From Lysobacter firmicutimachus (GTDB lineage Bacteria > Pseudomonadota > Gammaproteobacteria > Xanthomonadales > Xanthomonadaceae), in the NCBI RefSeq assembly GCF_037027445.1, contig NZ_JBANDL010000002.1, forward strand, positions 2,542,001-2,606,000: DNA of 64,000 nt, in the 5' to 3' direction. The notes beneath the pieces were generated by a model. It made no database searches and was not told the origin of the DNA. It saw only the letters and a list, made by a program, of their open reading frames with translations. Below are positions 1 through 9,506 of this stretch, one piece after another. The first letter of the stretch is position 1. Every line of letters starts with the position of its first letter. Made by a program: the position numbers and the translations under genes.

Positions 1-848
1 CCGAGTTGGTAGATGTCGACCTGGCCGCTGAACAGCTGCGCCTGGTCGACGGTGCTGGTGCGCGGCATGGACTGGAAGCCGGCCGCAAGCAGCCGGTTCT
101 CGATGTCGGCGAAACGTTGCAGTTGATCCGCCACCGCGGCCAGCTGGGTCTGCACGTTCTGCAGCGAATCGGCCGGCACCATCAGGAACGAGCGCATGTA
201 GTCGGCGTTGCTCGGGTTGTAGGTGTTCCAGTTCGACTCCCAGATCGCCTCGGCGATGCCGGGCTGGTCCAGCGGCGGCGGCGACCGGCCCATCGCCGTG
301 TAGGCGAAGATCTTCATCAGCACCAGGCGGGTGAACGAAGCCGTGGTCCAGTCGTAGATCGACATCGCCAGTGGGAACGAGTACGGCGTGAACGGAAACA
401 GTTGCAGGCCCAGGGCGCGGATCTCCGCGGCGCTCTTGCCGGGCGCATCGGGGATGTCCTGATACGGCACGTACTTCTGCGCGATCATCGCCTCCAGGTA
501 GGCCGCGTCGGCCGGGTCGATCGTCGGCAACGGCTTGAGCGCCCCGGCGCCGCTCTGGCCGCTGCCGACCGCGGTCACGGCGAAGCGCGCGTCGGCGCTC
601 AGGCTCAGGTCGATCTGCACGCTGGGGTTGGGGGTGTAGTCGAGGTCGACGCCGTTGCAGTCGACGATGTCCATCACCGGGCCGTTCGGGAAGCCGTTCT
701 GAAAGTCGGTGATGTCGAGGAAACCCAGGCCGTCGACGATCAGCCGGCTGGATGCGCCGCTGCCGCCGCGCATCGCCGTCAGCGGCGCTCCGTCGCTGAA
801 CCACAGGGCCGCGCCGCTGGGGTTGTCGATCGTGCGCAACTGCCACAT
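1..848 (-). CDS. Hypothetical protein, 3' part cut by the window edge
   Basis: An open minus-strand frame runs from an ATG at 848 to the window edge without a stop, giving about 282 residues. GAGG lies 5-8 bases before the ATG, which supports this start. The protein begins MWQLRTIDNPSG and is rich in Asp, Pro and aromatic residues. It shows no signal peptide or membrane segment. The second half becomes helical-looking and ends in a Gln/Leu/Ala-rich stretch (about residues 235-260) that could form a coiled coil. I do not recognise the family. It lies 120 bp downstream of the isoamylase gene on the same strand and could be read with it, but its own ribosome site suggests independent translation. 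The plus-strand frame over the same bases is a GC shadow. Confidence 0.6.
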   Translation of the reverse strand, partial: MWQLRTIDNPSGAALWFSDGAPLTAMRGGSGASSRLIVDGLGFLDITDFQNGFPNGPVMDIVDCNGVDLDYTPNPSVQIDLSLSADARFAVTAVGSGQSGAGALKPLPTIDPADAAYLEAMIAQKYVPYQDIPDAPGKSAAEIRALGLQLFPFTPYSFPLAMSIYDWTTASFTRLVLMKIFAYTAMGRSPPPLDQPGIAEAIWESNWNTYNPSNADYMRSFLMVPADSLQNVQTQLAAVADQLQRFADIENRLLAAGFQSMPRTSTVDQAQLFSGQVDIYQL

Positions 849-970
849 GCGAACCTCGGCGACGGCGGGACGGAACACCCGCCGATATCCCGCCCAACGC
901 CAAGCCGTGCGCGGCGAGGCCATCCTCCTGCGGCTATTGCGACCGCGGTCGGGATTCGCCGCCCCAGCTC

Positions 971-3319
971 CTACTTGGCGATCAGCAACAACAGCGAGCG
1001 CGACTGCAGGCCATAGGTCGTGTTCTCGCCGCCGATCGCGGTCTCCGCGCCGGGCAGGGCGACCGTGTTCGGGCCCTCGTTCCAGGTTGCGGTATCGGTC
1101 ACGCGGTACCACTGCTTGCCGTTGCCCGGCCACGGCAGGACGAAGTTCACCGGCCCCGACCAGCCGTTGTAGGCGACGTAGATCGCGCTGGCCGGATCGG
1201 CGAATTCGGTGCCATCGATGCGCCAGGCGATGGCGTGGTTGTCGGCGGCGTTGAAGTAGGCCGCATCGGCCTGGGCGCCGTCGGGCTTGAACCAGCGCAA
1301 CTGCTCCATCACGTTGCCGTTGTTGTCGGCGCCGGAATAGAAAGCGGACGGCCGCAATGCCGGATGCGCTTTGCGGAACGCGATCAGGCGCCGGGTGTAG
1401 GTCTCGTGGTCGGCTTCGATGGCGCTGCGGGTCCAGTACAGCCAGTTGGCGGGCGAATCGAGGTTGTAGCTGTTGTTGTTGCCGAACTGGGTGCGCAGGG
1501 CCTCGTCGCCGCCGGTGATCATCGGCACGCCCGCGCTCAGCATCAGGAAGGCCAGGCCGGTGCGCGCGGCCTTGCGTTGTTCGGCGACCGCGCCGCCCTG
1601 GTCCCAGCTGAGGTTGTGGTCTTCGCCGCCGTCGGAGGGGCCGTAGGGCCAGGGCTGGCTGTTCTGCTTGCTGTTGTAGGCGTACAGGTCGTTGAGAGTG
1701 AAGCCGTCGTGGGCGACCATGAAGTTGACCGAATGCCAGGGCTTGCGGCCGTCGTCGCCGTACAGGTCGCTGGAACCGGCGAAACGCGTGGCCAGGGTGC
1801 CGGCGGTGACGGTTTCCTGGCCGAGCTTGTTCTGCTTCTTGCGCAGCGCGTCGCGGTACAGGCCGTTCCATTCCGCCCAGCCGGCGGGGAAATTGCCGAC
1901 CTGATACGAATTGCCGCCGATCGCCCAGGGTTCGGCGATCAGGTCCAGGCCGGCGCCGCCGCCGGCCGGGCGCGGCGGCAATTCGGCGACGATCCGGTTC
2001 AGGGCGGTCGCGGCATCGAGCTTGTCGTAATTGAAACAGCCGTGCTGGCAGGTGTTGCCCAGCACCGAAGCCAGGTCGAAGCGGAAGCCGTCCACGCCGA
2101 GGGTGTCGCGCCAGTAGGCCAGCGAGTCGACGATCAGGTTCTGCGCGACCGGATGGCGGGTGTTGTAGTTGCCGCCGACGCCGGTGTTGTCCCAGGGGTA
2201 TTGGTAGTCGCTGCTGAGCGAGTAGTAGGCCGGGTTGTCGAGGCCGCGGAACGACAACAGGTTGTACACGGTCAGGCCATCGCTGCCGCCCCAGGGGCCG
2301 CCTTCGCCGGTGTGGTTGTAGACCACGTCGACATAGACCTTGATTCCCGCGTCGTGGAAGGCCTTGACCATCGCCTTCCACTCGCGGGTCGGCCCGCCCG
2401 GAGATTTGTCCGCCGCGTAGCGCCGGTCGGGTGCGAAGTAGTTCAGGGCCATGTAGCCCCAGTAGTTGTCGCCCGCGGTCGAGTTCGGGTCGATGTCGTT
2501 CTGGTCGTTCTGCGCTTCCTGCACCGGCAGGAACTCGACGGCGGTGACGCCGAGCGAGGCCAGGTAGGCGGCCTTGCGCGCCGCGCCGGCATAGGTGCCG
2601 CGCTCGCCGGCCGGTACGCTGTCGTCGTTGCGGGTCAGGCCGCGCACATGCACTTCGTAGACGACCTCGTCCTTGAGCGGCCGGCCGGGCTTGCTGCCGA
2701 TCGAGCCGGACTGCGGCGCCAGGGCGATGCCCTTGGCCGCGCAGGCGCCGCTGTCCTTGTGCCGGTGCAGCGCGCCGCTGGCGTAGATCGTGCCGTCGGG
2801 GCAGGCGGCGGTGTTCGGGTCCTGGCTGATCTCGCGCGCATACGGATCCAGCAGCAGCTTGTTCGGATTGAAGCGATTGCCGGCGGCGTCGACGTCGCTG
2901 ACGAAGCCGGTGCTGCTGCCCTTTGTCCACGCGGCCGAGTACGGCCAGTTCGGTCCCCAGGCCCGATAGCCGTAGTACACCGCACCGGTGATGCCGTAGG
3001 TGGTCTTGATCGTGCTCACCGGCAGCGTGGCCGACCAGACGTTGCTGGCCGCGTCCTTGCTGAGGGCGATGCGCGCGACCTCCTGCGTGCCGGAACCGGC
3101 CTTGTACAGCCACGCTTCGACCCGGGTCGCGCGCGAGGAATACACCCGGAACGCGAGATTGGTCTGCGAGGCGTCGTAGCGCGCGCCCAGTTGCTGCGCG
3201 TCGATCGCCGCGGACGCGGCGAACGGCCAGGCCGTCGTCAGGGCGAGCAGGGCGACGGCCCCGAAGCGCCTGTGTTCGGCGATGGCCGCCGCAATCCCTC
3301 GCCGTTGCGTATTCCGCAT
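971..3319 (-). CDS. Secreted isoamylase (glycogen/amylopectin 1,6-debranching, GH13)
   Basis: 782 residues, about the length of the Pseudomonas isoamylase precursor. It hydrolyses alpha-1,6 branch points of glycogen and amylopectin outside the cell. A basic start followed by a hydrophobic stretch ending in FAASA (about residues 1-38) looks like a Sec signal peptide. An N-terminal beta-sandwich (CBM48-like, about 40-200) precedes the GH13 barrel. All four GH13 signatures are visible: VDVVYNH (region I), DGFRFD with nucleophile Asp415, LIAEPW with acid/base Glu463, and VAHDGF with Asp538. The exported form separates it from cytoplasmic GlgX. It is monocistronic or leads into the unknown gene downstream. 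Family assignment is confident; the preferred substrate is inferred. Confidence 0.92.
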   Translation of the reverse strand: MRNTQRRGIAAAIAEHRRFGAVALLALTTAWPFAASAAIDAQQLGARYDASQTNLAFRVYSSRATRVEAWLYKAGSGTQEVARIALSKDAASNVWSATLPVSTIKTTYGITGAVYYGYRAWGPNWPYSAAWTKGSSTGFVSDVDAAGNRFNPNKLLLDPYAREISQDPNTAACPDGTIYASGALHRHKDSGACAAKGIALAPQSGSIGSKPGRPLKDEVVYEVHVRGLTRNDDSVPAGERGTYAGAARKAAYLASLGVTAVEFLPVQEAQNDQNDIDPNSTAGDNYWGYMALNYFAPDRRYAADKSPGGPTREWKAMVKAFHDAGIKVYVDVVYNHTGEGGPWGGSDGLTVYNLLSFRGLDNPAYYSLSSDYQYPWDNTGVGGNYNTRHPVAQNLIVDSLAYWRDTLGVDGFRFDLASVLGNTCQHGCFNYDKLDAATALNRIVAELPPRPAGGGAGLDLIAEPWAIGGNSYQVGNFPAGWAEWNGLYRDALRKKQNKLGQETVTAGTLATRFAGSSDLYGDDGRKPWHSVNFMVAHDGFTLNDLYAYNSKQNSQPWPYGPSDGGEDHNLSWDQGGAVAEQRKAARTGLAFLMLSAGVPMITGGDEALRTQFGNNNSYNLDSPANWLYWTRSAIEADHETYTRRLIAFRKAHPALRPSAFYSGADNNGNVMEQLRWFKPDGAQADAAYFNAADNHAIAWRIDGTEFADPASAIYVAYNGWSGPVNFVLPWPGNGKQWYRVTDTATWNEGPNTVALPGAETAIGGENTTYGLQSRSLLLLIAK

Positions 3320-3522
3320 CGCCGTCGCCTCGTCGCTCCGCCGCGCACATCGCGCGGGGACACTCTAGGCACGATGTTGCGCTGCTCCGGATCGGTTGCA
3401 ATCGTATTCACGGCGGGATTCGTGACGCGCGACGCGCCTGCCGCCCGGTGGGCACGATCGATCCGGCGCACGCAACACGGCGGGCGCGCCGTGGCCGCAG
3501 TCGGCCCGGCGGCGCGAACGCT

Positions 3523-4068
3523 TCACTTCACCCGATGCTTGCCCAGCTTCCGCGCCAGCGTGCGCCGGTGCATGCCCAGTCGCCGGGCGGTTTCGGAGAT
3601 GTTGAAGTCGGTCTCCGCCAGCACCTCGTGGATGCGTTCCCATTCCAGGGTCTTGATCGAGGTCTGGCGTTCGGTCAGTTCGACCGTGGCGTCGCCTTCG
3701 GCGCGGGTGAAGGCGGCTTCGATGTCGTCGGTGTTGGAGGGCTTGGCGAGGTAGTGCAGGGCGCCGAGCTTGATCGCCTCGACTGCGGTGGCGATGCTGG
3801 CGTAGCCGGTGAGCACCACGATCAGCATGTCCGGGTCGTGGGCGTGCAACGCCTGCACGCAGGCCAGGCCGGAGTCGCCGCCGGCCAACTTGAGGTCGAC
3901 CACGGCGTAGCCGGGCGAATGCTCGCGCAGCAGTTCGCCGACCTCGGCCAGGTTGGCGGCGTGGTGCACCAGGTAGCCGCGGCGTTCGAACGAGCGGCTC
4001 AGAGTGCGGGCGAACGCGGCGTCGTCCTCGACGATCAGCAGCCGGCGCAGAGCGGCGTTCTCACTCAT
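3523..4068 (-). CDS. regA: RegA/PrrA/ActR-type response regulator
   Basis: 181 residues. The receiver domain (about 8-125) has the acidic pair Glu14/Asp15-Asp16, phospho-acceptor Asp58 (AVVDLKL) and the Lys of LAKPSN. A proline-poor linker leads to a C-terminal Fis-type helix-turn-helix (about 140-180; NISETARRLGMHRRTLARKL). This two-domain layout without an AAA+ module is typical of the RegA/PrrA/ActR group, which controls respiratory and redox genes. The start overlaps the end of the kinase gene by 8 bp (4061-4068), so the pair is translationally coupled. The operon begins with a SURF1 oxidase-assembly gene and follows the cyo operon, so quinol oxidase genes are the natural targets to suspect; no binding site was identified. 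Confidence 0.88.
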   Translation of the reverse strand: MSENAALRRLLIVEDDAAFARTLSRSFERRGYLVHHAANLAEVGELLREHSPGYAVVDLKLAGGDSGLACVQALHAHDPDMLIVVLTGYASIATAVEAIKLGALHYLAKPSNTDDIEAAFTRAEGDATVELTERQTSIKTLEWERIHEVLAETDFNISETARRLGMHRRTLARKLGKHRVK

Positions 4069-5437
4069 CGGCGGCGGCCTCGTTGAGGGTCAGGGCGGAC
4101 AGGGGCAGGCTCACGGTGACCACCGCGCCGCTGGGTTCGCGGTTGCGTGCGGCGATGCTGCCGCCGAGTTGTCGGGCGACGTTCAAGGACAGGAACAGGC
4201 CCATGCCGCGGCCCGGACGGCCTTTGCTCGATTGATACGGCTTGCCGAGTTGGCTGAGCATGGCCGGGGCGAAGCCGGGGCCGGCGTCGCTGACCCGCAG
4301 CACCAGCCGGTCCTCGTCGCGCCAAGCCTCCAGGCCGACCCAGTCGGGCGAGGCCTCCAGAGCGTTGTCGAGAATGTTGCCGATCATCTGCTTGAGGCCG
4401 GAGTCGGAGACGATGGCGACGTCGGCGCCGAATTCGTTGGCGTAGTCGAAGCCGCGCACCGGCCGGGTGGCGCGCCACTCGGCGACCAGGTCGTCGAGGA
4501 ATTCGCCGACGGTGGTTTCCACCGGCGCGTCGCCGCGCGCTTCGCCGGCCGAGAGCAGGATGCCGGTGACGATCGATTTGCAGCGCTGCAGCTGGGTCTG
4601 CATCTCGTCCAGTTCCTGCAGCAGTTCGGGCTGCTCGGTGAACGGTTTCATCCGCCGCCAGTCGCCGAGGATCACCGACAGCGTCGCCAGCGGCGTGCCC
4701 AGCTCGTGGGCCGCGCCCGAGGCGAGCAGGCCCATGCGCACGATGTGCTCTTCCTCGGCGGCGCGCTGGCGCAGATCGGCCAGGTGCTGGTCGCGGGCGC
4801 GCAGGATCCGGCCGATGCGGGTGATGAACACCACCAGCAGGGTGGCGTTGAGGGCGAAGCACAGCAGCAGGCCCTGCACGTAGGGGTCGGCGAGGCCGCG
4901 GGTCGGGTCGGCCGGGATCACCACCGGGCCGGAGAAGCGGGTCAGGGCGACGAAGCAGGCGGTGGTCACCAGCACCATTGCGCAACTGGCCCAGGTGCGC
5001 AGCAGCACCGCGGCCAGTGCGACCTGTAGCAGGTACAGGAACACGAACGGATTGGCCGCGCCGCCGCTGAGGTAGAGCTGCGCGGTCAGGGTCATCACGT
5101 CGACCAGCAGGGCCAGGAACAGGGCGCCGTTGGTGACCTTCTCGCGATGTCGCCAGCGCAGCGCGCTGACCAGATTGAACGCAGCCAGGCAGGCCAGCAC
5201 GATCGCCATCGGCGCCAGCGGCAACTGGATGCGGAAGCCGAAATGGACGAACAGGATGGTCGCGACCTGGCCGATCACCGCGATCCAGCGCAGCTGGATC
5301 AGCTGGTGCATGTTGCGCACTCCGGCGCTGGCGCGCAGGGCCGTGGCCAGCAGCGGCGGAGGCGGGATGGCCGATGCGGAAGGGGGCGGCGATGCAGGCC
5401 GGGCGTCGGTCGCGCGGGGTGGGGAAATGTCCTGCAT
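4061..5437 (-). CDS. regB: RegB/PrrB/ActS-type redox sensor histidine kinase
   Basis: 458 residues. About six hydrophobic segments fill residues 45-215, followed by the H-box HELGTPLATL with phospho-acceptor His244, and a HATPase domain with N-box (NILDNALEAS), DAGPGF and GRGMGLFLS. Two RegB hallmarks are present. The GGAANPF heptapeptide in the membrane part matches the conserved GGxxNPF ubiquinone-binding motif. Cys286 in the dimerisation region (QRCKSI) sits where RegB carries its redox-active cysteine. This supports sensing of the quinone pool, known for the family and inferred here. It lies 9 bp after surf1 and overlaps regA by 8 bp. A shadow frame of nearly equal length on the same strand is Arg/Pro-rich and was discarded. 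Confidence 0.9.
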   Translation of the reverse strand: MQDISPPRATDARPASPPPSASAIPPPPLLATALRASAGVRNMHQLIQLRWIAVIGQVATILFVHFGFRIQLPLAPMAIVLACLAAFNLVSALRWRHREKVTNGALFLALLVDVMTLTAQLYLSGGAANPFVFLYLLQVALAAVLLRTWASCAMVLVTTACFVALTRFSGPVVIPADPTRGLADPYVQGLLLCFALNATLLVVFITRIGRILRARDQHLADLRQRAAEEEHIVRMGLLASGAAHELGTPLATLSVILGDWRRMKPFTEQPELLQELDEMQTQLQRCKSIVTGILLSAGEARGDAPVETTVGEFLDDLVAEWRATRPVRGFDYANEFGADVAIVSDSGLKQMIGNILDNALEASPDWVGLEAWRDEDRLVLRVSDAGPGFAPAMLSQLGKPYQSSKGRPGRGMGLFLSLNVARQLGGSIAARNREPSGAVVTVSLPLSALTLNEAAADE

Positions 5438-5446
5438 CGTCGGGCC

Positions 5447-6226
5447 TCAACGAACCTCATCGGTCGGCGGCGGCGCAGCGCGGCGCCGCCGGCGTTGCTC
5501 CAGGGCCACGCGCCAGGCCGCGCCGGCGACCATCAGCGCCAGTCCGAACCAGGTCAGCGCATAGACCAGGTGATTGTTGGGAAACTTTATCACCGTCAGC
5601 CCGCCGACCGGCTCCTGCGCCGGGCCGGCATCGGCGCCGGGCGTGCGGTCGGCGTCGACGAAGTAAGACGCGACCGCCGCGCCGTCCAGGCCGCGGGCGG
5701 CGGCGATCGCGGCGACGTCGCGCGAATGCCAGCGTTCCTGCGCCGGGGCGTTCCTGCGCAAGAAGCCGCCGCCGGGCTCGCTGAGGCGCAACAGGCCGGT
5801 CACTTCGCCGGCGGACGAGGGCGCCGCCGGCCGGCGCTCGCGCACGAAGCCGCGGTTGACCAGCACGATCTCGCCACCCTCGGTCCGGAACGGACTGAGC
5901 AGCCAGTAGCCAGGACCGAGTTCGGTGACGGCCTGGGTGTAGGTGTCGCGCCCCGGCAGATAGCGGCCGCTCAGGCGCACGTGACGGTACTCGTCGCGGG
6001 CCGCGCTCACCGTGCTCCAATCGGTCCGCGCCGGCGGTGCGCCGGGCGGTGCATGCACGCGCGCTTCCACGCGCTGGATCAGGTCGAGCTTCCAGGCGCG
6101 GCGCTGGACCTGCCAACTGCCGAGCGCGATCAGGCCCGCGAACAGGGCCGCGAACAACAGGTACAGCGCGACCAGCGCGAGAACGCCGCGCGGTCGCCGG
6201 GCCGGGGCCGTCGTCATGGGCACCAC
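5447..6226 (-). CDS. SURF1 family cytochrome oxidase assembly protein
   Basis: 259 residues with the SURF1 layout: an N-terminal transmembrane helix (about 15-38) ending in the family motif GSWQVQRRAWKLDLI, a periplasmic domain with YRHVRLSGRYL and GPGYWLLSPF and VNRGFV, and a C-terminal helix (NNHLVYALTWFGLALMVAG) followed by a short basic tail. SURF1 proteins help insert heme into subunit I of heme-copper oxidases. Here it lies between the cyo quinol oxidase operon and the regBA pair, 167 bp after cyoD and 9 bp before regB, so it is probably the first gene of surf1-regB-regA. The start MVPMTT has a second Met three residues in; either could be used. Confidence 0.88.
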   Translation of the reverse strand: MVPMTTAPARRPRGVLALVALYLLFAALFAGLIALGSWQVQRRAWKLDLIQRVEARVHAPPGAPPARTDWSTVSAARDEYRHVRLSGRYLPGRDTYTQAVTELGPGYWLLSPFRTEGGEIVLVNRGFVRERRPAAPSSAGEVTGLLRLSEPGGGFLRRNAPAQERWHSRDVAAIAAARGLDGAAVASYFVDADRTPGADAGPAQEPVGGLTVIKFPNNHLVYALTWFGLALMVAGAAWRVALEQRRRRRAAPPPTDEVR

Positions 6227-6304
6227 CTCGCGAACAACGGGTACAAAGCCGCGACTGCGTCGCCGCTCATCCTAACAGCCCGGGCCGAACCCGGCCCATA
6301 AAGC

Positions 6305-6335
6305 GCGATGCCCGGAACGCAGTCCCGGGCATCGC
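6305..6335 (-). terminator. Hairpin terminator after cyoABCD
   Basis: A perfect 11-bp stem (GCGATGCCCGG, 6305-6315, with its complement at 6325-6335) encloses a 9-base loop. On the minus strand it is followed by GCTTTAT, a short T-rich run. It lies 58 bp downstream of the cyoD stop and before surf1, so it probably separates the oxidase operon from surf1-regBA, perhaps incompletely. Confidence 0.65.
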
Positions 6336-6393
6336 ATCCAGCCTGCGGCGAGGAGTCCACTGTCGCCTCACTCCGCGGGGGTGTTTCCCGGCC

Positions 6394-6801
6394 TCAAGGC
6401 ATGGCCCGCATGTCGTGCGGCATCGGCATCATGTTGACGTTGAGGTGGTGCATGACCCACAACGAACCGGCCAGCATGATCACCACCAACACCAGGGTGA
6501 AGATCAGGGCGAGCATGTTCCAGCCGCCCTCCGACTTCGTGTTCATGTGCAGGAAGTAGACCATGTGCACGACGATCTGCACGACCGCAAAGGCCAGGAT
6601 CACGAAGGCGGTGGTGCCCGAGCTCGGGATCACCTTGCCCATGACCAGCCAGAACGGGATCGCGGTCAGGACCACCGAGAGCAGGAAGCCGACGACGTAG
6701 CCCTTGACGGTGCCGTGGTAGTCGTCGCCGGCATGATGGCCGTGATCGTCGTGGCCGTCGTGGCCGTTGTCGTGGTGTTGATTGGCGACCGGGTGGCTCA
6801 C
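6394..6801 (-). CDS. cyoD: Cytochrome o ubiquinol oxidase subunit IV
   Basis: 135 residues from a GTG start at 6801 that overlaps the cyoC stop by four bases (GTGA). The usual longer ORF in this frame starts within cyoC and is not real; GGGAG lies seven bases before the GTG. The N-terminus is His/Asp-rich (about residues 4-28), which could bind metal. Three transmembrane helices follow (about 34-55, 62-85, 97-118), with the conserved HMVYFLHMN. Subunit IV is a small non-catalytic membrane subunit that stabilises the copper-binding core. It is last in cyoABCD. Confidence 0.88.
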   Translation of the reverse strand: MSHPVANQHHDNGHDGHDDHGHHAGDDYHGTVKGYVVGFLLSVVLTAIPFWLVMGKVIPSSGTTAFVILAFAVVQIVVHMVYFLHMNTKSEGGWNMLALIFTLVLVVIMLAGSLWVMHHLNVNMMPMPHDMRAMP

Positions 6802-7433
6802 GGCAGCGCTCCCATCAGATAGACGAAGGTGAAGACGCCGATCCAGACGACGTCGAGGAAGTGCCAGAACATCGACAGGCACAGCAGGCGGCGGCGGTTC
6901 TCCGGAATCAGCCCGTGCTTGCGCAGCTGGACCATCAGCACCACCAGCCAGATCACGCCGAAGGTGACGTGCAGGCCGTGGGTCGCGACCAGAGCGAAGA
7001 ACGAGGACAGGAACGCGCTGCGCTGCGGGCCGGCGCCCTCGTGGATCAGGTGGGCGAACTCGTACAGCTCCAGGCCGAGGAAGGCCAGGCCGAACAAGCC
7101 GGTGACCGCCAGCCAACCTTGCACCGCGGCCAGCTTGCGCCTGGTCATCGCGATCATCGCGAAGCCGTAGGTGATCGACGACAGCAGCAGCATCGCGGTG
7201 TTGATCGCGACCAACTGCAGGTCGAACAAGTCGGCGCCGGACGGGCCGGCCGCGTAGCTGCGGCCGAGCACGCCGTAGACGGCGAACAGCACCGCGAACA
7301 CCAGGCAGTCGCTCATCAGGTAGAGCCAGAACCCGAGCAGGGTGCCGTTCTGCGGATGGTGCTTGCCCTTGAGGTCGAAGAAGACCGGGCGCCCGTCGGG
7401 GGTGTGGGTGGCGATGGCGTGGGCGTCAGACAT
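6798..7433 (-). CDS. cyoC: Cytochrome o ubiquinol oxidase subunit III
   Basis: 211 residues with five predicted transmembrane helices, the size and number expected of CyoC, which unlike aa3 subunit III lacks the first two helices. Visible family features include [20 protein letters not shown] near the start, the conserved LGLELYEF and THGLHVTFG, and a C-terminal [17 protein letters not shown]. It overlaps cyoB by 8 bp and cyoD by 4 bp, so translation of the operon is coupled. It stabilises the oxidase complex and has no redox centre. Confidence 0.93.
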   Translation of the reverse strand: MSDAHAIATHTPDGRPVFFDLKGKHHPQNGTLLGFWLYLMSDCLVFAVLFAVYGVLGRSYAAGPSGADLFDLQLVAINTAMLLLSSITYGFAMIAMTRRKLAAVQGWLAVTGLFGLAFLGLELYEFAHLIHEGAGPQRSAFLSSFFALVATHGLHVTFGVIWLVVLMVQLRKHGLIPENRRRLLCLSMFWHFLDVVWIGVFTFVYLMGALP

Positions 7434-9432
7434 GGGCGGCGGCCAGTTGTTGCGTGCGCTGGTTTTCCGTGGCGGTCACTTGCTCCGCCGGGATGTAGTA
7501 GTCGCGCTTGTAGTTGAAGGTATGGACGATGGCGGCGATCAGCATCGCGGCGAAGGACACGCCGGCAACCAGCCACATCTGCCAGATCAGGGCGAACGCG
7601 CACAGCGTGCTCAGGCCGGCGATGACCACGCCCGCGCCGGTGTTCTTGGGCATGTGGATCGACAGGAAGCCCGAGGTCGGACGCTGGTAGCCGCGCTGCT
7701 TCATGTCGTGCCAGGCGTCGTTGTCGTGCACCACCGGAGTGAAGGCGAAGTTGTAGTCCGGCGGCGGCGAGGAGGTCGACCACTCCAGGGTGCGGCCCTG
7801 CCACGGGTCGCCGGTTTCGTCGCGCAGCGCCTTGCGGTTGCGGATCGAGACCGCGACCTGGATCAGGAAGCTGAGGATGCCCAGGGCGATCAGCACCGCG
7901 CCGAAGGCGGCGATCACGAACCAGATCTGCAGCGAGGCGTCCTCGAAATGGCTGACGCGGCGGGTCACGCCCATCAGGCCGAGCACGTACAGCGGCATGA
8001 AGGCGAAGAAGAAGCCGATCTGCCAGAACCAGAACGAGCACTTGCCCCAGAACGGATCGAGCTTGAAGCCGAAGGCCTTGGGCCACCAGAAGTTGATGCC
8101 GGCGAACAGGCCGAACAGCACGCCGCCGATGATCACGTTGTGGAAGTGAGCGATCAGGAACAGGCTGTTGTGCAGGACGAAGTCGGCCGGGGGCACCGCC
8201 AGCAGCACGCCGGTCATGCCGCCGATGACGAAGGTGACCATGAAGCCCATCGTCCACAGCATCGGCACTTCGAAGCGGATGCGGCCGCGGTACATGGTGA
8301 ACAGCCAGTTGAAGATCTTCGCGCCCGTCGGGATCGAGATGATCATCGTGGTGATGCCGAAGAACGAGTTGACGCTGGCGCCCGAGCCCATGGTGAAGAA
8401 GTGGTGCAGCCACACCAGGTAGGACAGGATGGTGATCACCACCGTCGCATAGACCATCGAGGCGTAGCCGAACAGGCGCTTGCCGCTATAGGTCGAGACG
8501 ACCTCGGAGAAGATGCCGAAGCAGGGCAGGATCAGGATGTAGACCTCCGGGTGGCCCCAGATCCAGATCAGGTTCACGTACATCATGGGGTTGCCGCCCA
8601 GATCGTTCGTGAAGAAGTTGGTGCCCGCGTAGCGGTCCAGCGACAGCAGCAACAGCACCGCGGTGAGCACCGGGAACGCGGCCACGATCAGCACGTTGGT
8701 GCACAGCGAGGTCCAGGTGAAGACCGGCATCTTCATCATGCTCATGCCGGGGGCGCGCATCTTGACGATGGTCGCGATCAGGTTGACGCCCGATAGCAAT
8801 GTGCCCACGCCCGCGATCTGCAGCGCCCATATGTAGTAGTCGACGCCGACCCCCGGGCTGTAGGCGATGCCCGACAGCGGCGGATACGCCAGCCAACCGG
8901 TGGTGGCGAACTCGCCGACGAACAGCGAGACCATCACCAGCGCGGCGCCGCAGGCGGTCATCCAGAAGCTGAAGTTGTTGAGGAACGGGAAGGCGACGTC
9001 GCGCGCGCCGATCTGCAGCGGCACGAGGTAGTTCATGAAGCCGGTGACCAGCGGCATCGCCACGAAGAAGATCATGATCACGCCGTGGGCGGTGAAGATC
9101 TGGTCGTAGTGGTGCGGCGGCAGATAGCCGGCGTTGTCGCCGAACGCCATCGCCTGCTGCAGGCGCATCATGATCGCGTCGGCGAAACCGCGCATGAGCA
9201 TGACCAGCCCCAGCACGATGTACATGATGCCGATCTTCTTGTGATCGATGCTGGTGAACCACTCCTTCCAGAGGTAGCCCCAGAGCTTGTAGCGGGTGAG
9301 CAGGGCGACCACGCCGAGGCCGCCGAGCACGACCATGGCGAAGGTGGCGATCAGGATCGGCTCGTGCAGCGGGATCGATTCCCAGGTGAGCCGGCCAAAG
9401 ATTAGGTGGGCGGGATGGGGCTGTTCTGACAT
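7426..9432 (-). CDS. cyoB: Cytochrome o ubiquinol oxidase subunit I (catalytic)
   Basis: 668 residues, the normal CyoB length. The heme-copper core is clear: [10 protein letters not shown] with a low-spin heme His, [12 protein letters not shown] with the CuB His and the cross-linked Tyr, HHFFTMG with the two further CuB His, and HFHNVIIGG with the high-spin heme and second low-spin heme His. About 15 membrane segments are seen. It oxidises ubiquinol, reduces oxygen to water and pumps protons. It follows cyoA by 74 bp and overlaps cyoC. It starts [15 protein letters not shown], as in other proteobacterial CyoB proteins. Confidence 0.95.
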   Translation of the reverse strand: MSEQPHPAHLIFGRLTWESIPLHEPILIATFAMVVLGGLGVVALLTRYKLWGYLWKEWFTSIDHKKIGIMYIVLGLVMLMRGFADAIMMRLQQAMAFGDNAGYLPPHHYDQIFTAHGVIMIFFVAMPLVTGFMNYLVPLQIGARDVAFPFLNNFSFWMTACGAALVMVSLFVGEFATTGWLAYPPLSGIAYSPGVGVDYYIWALQIAGVGTLLSGVNLIATIVKMRAPGMSMMKMPVFTWTSLCTNVLIVAAFPVLTAVLLLLSLDRYAGTNFFTNDLGGNPMMYVNLIWIWGHPEVYILILPCFGIFSEVVSTYSGKRLFGYASMVYATVVITILSYLVWLHHFFTMGSGASVNSFFGITTMIISIPTGAKIFNWLFTMYRGRIRFEVPMLWTMGFMVTFVIGGMTGVLLAVPPADFVLHNSLFLIAHFHNVIIGGVLFGLFAGINFWWPKAFGFKLDPFWGKCSFWFWQIGFFFAFMPLYVLGLMGVTRRVSHFEDASLQIWFVIAAFGAVLIALGILSFLIQVAVSIRNRKALRDETGDPWQGRTLEWSTSSPPPDYNFAFTPVVHDNDAWHDMKQRGYQRPTSGFLSIHMPKNTGAGVVIAGLSTLCAFALIWQMWLVAGVSFAAMLIAAIVHTFNYKRDYYIPAEQVTATENQRTQQLAAAHV

Positions 9433-9506
9433 CTTGACTCCGAAGGTCCGCTGCCGGACCTGACGCCTTTGGGCGCGCTAACTAAGGAATGCGGTGGCTG
9501 CGCGCC

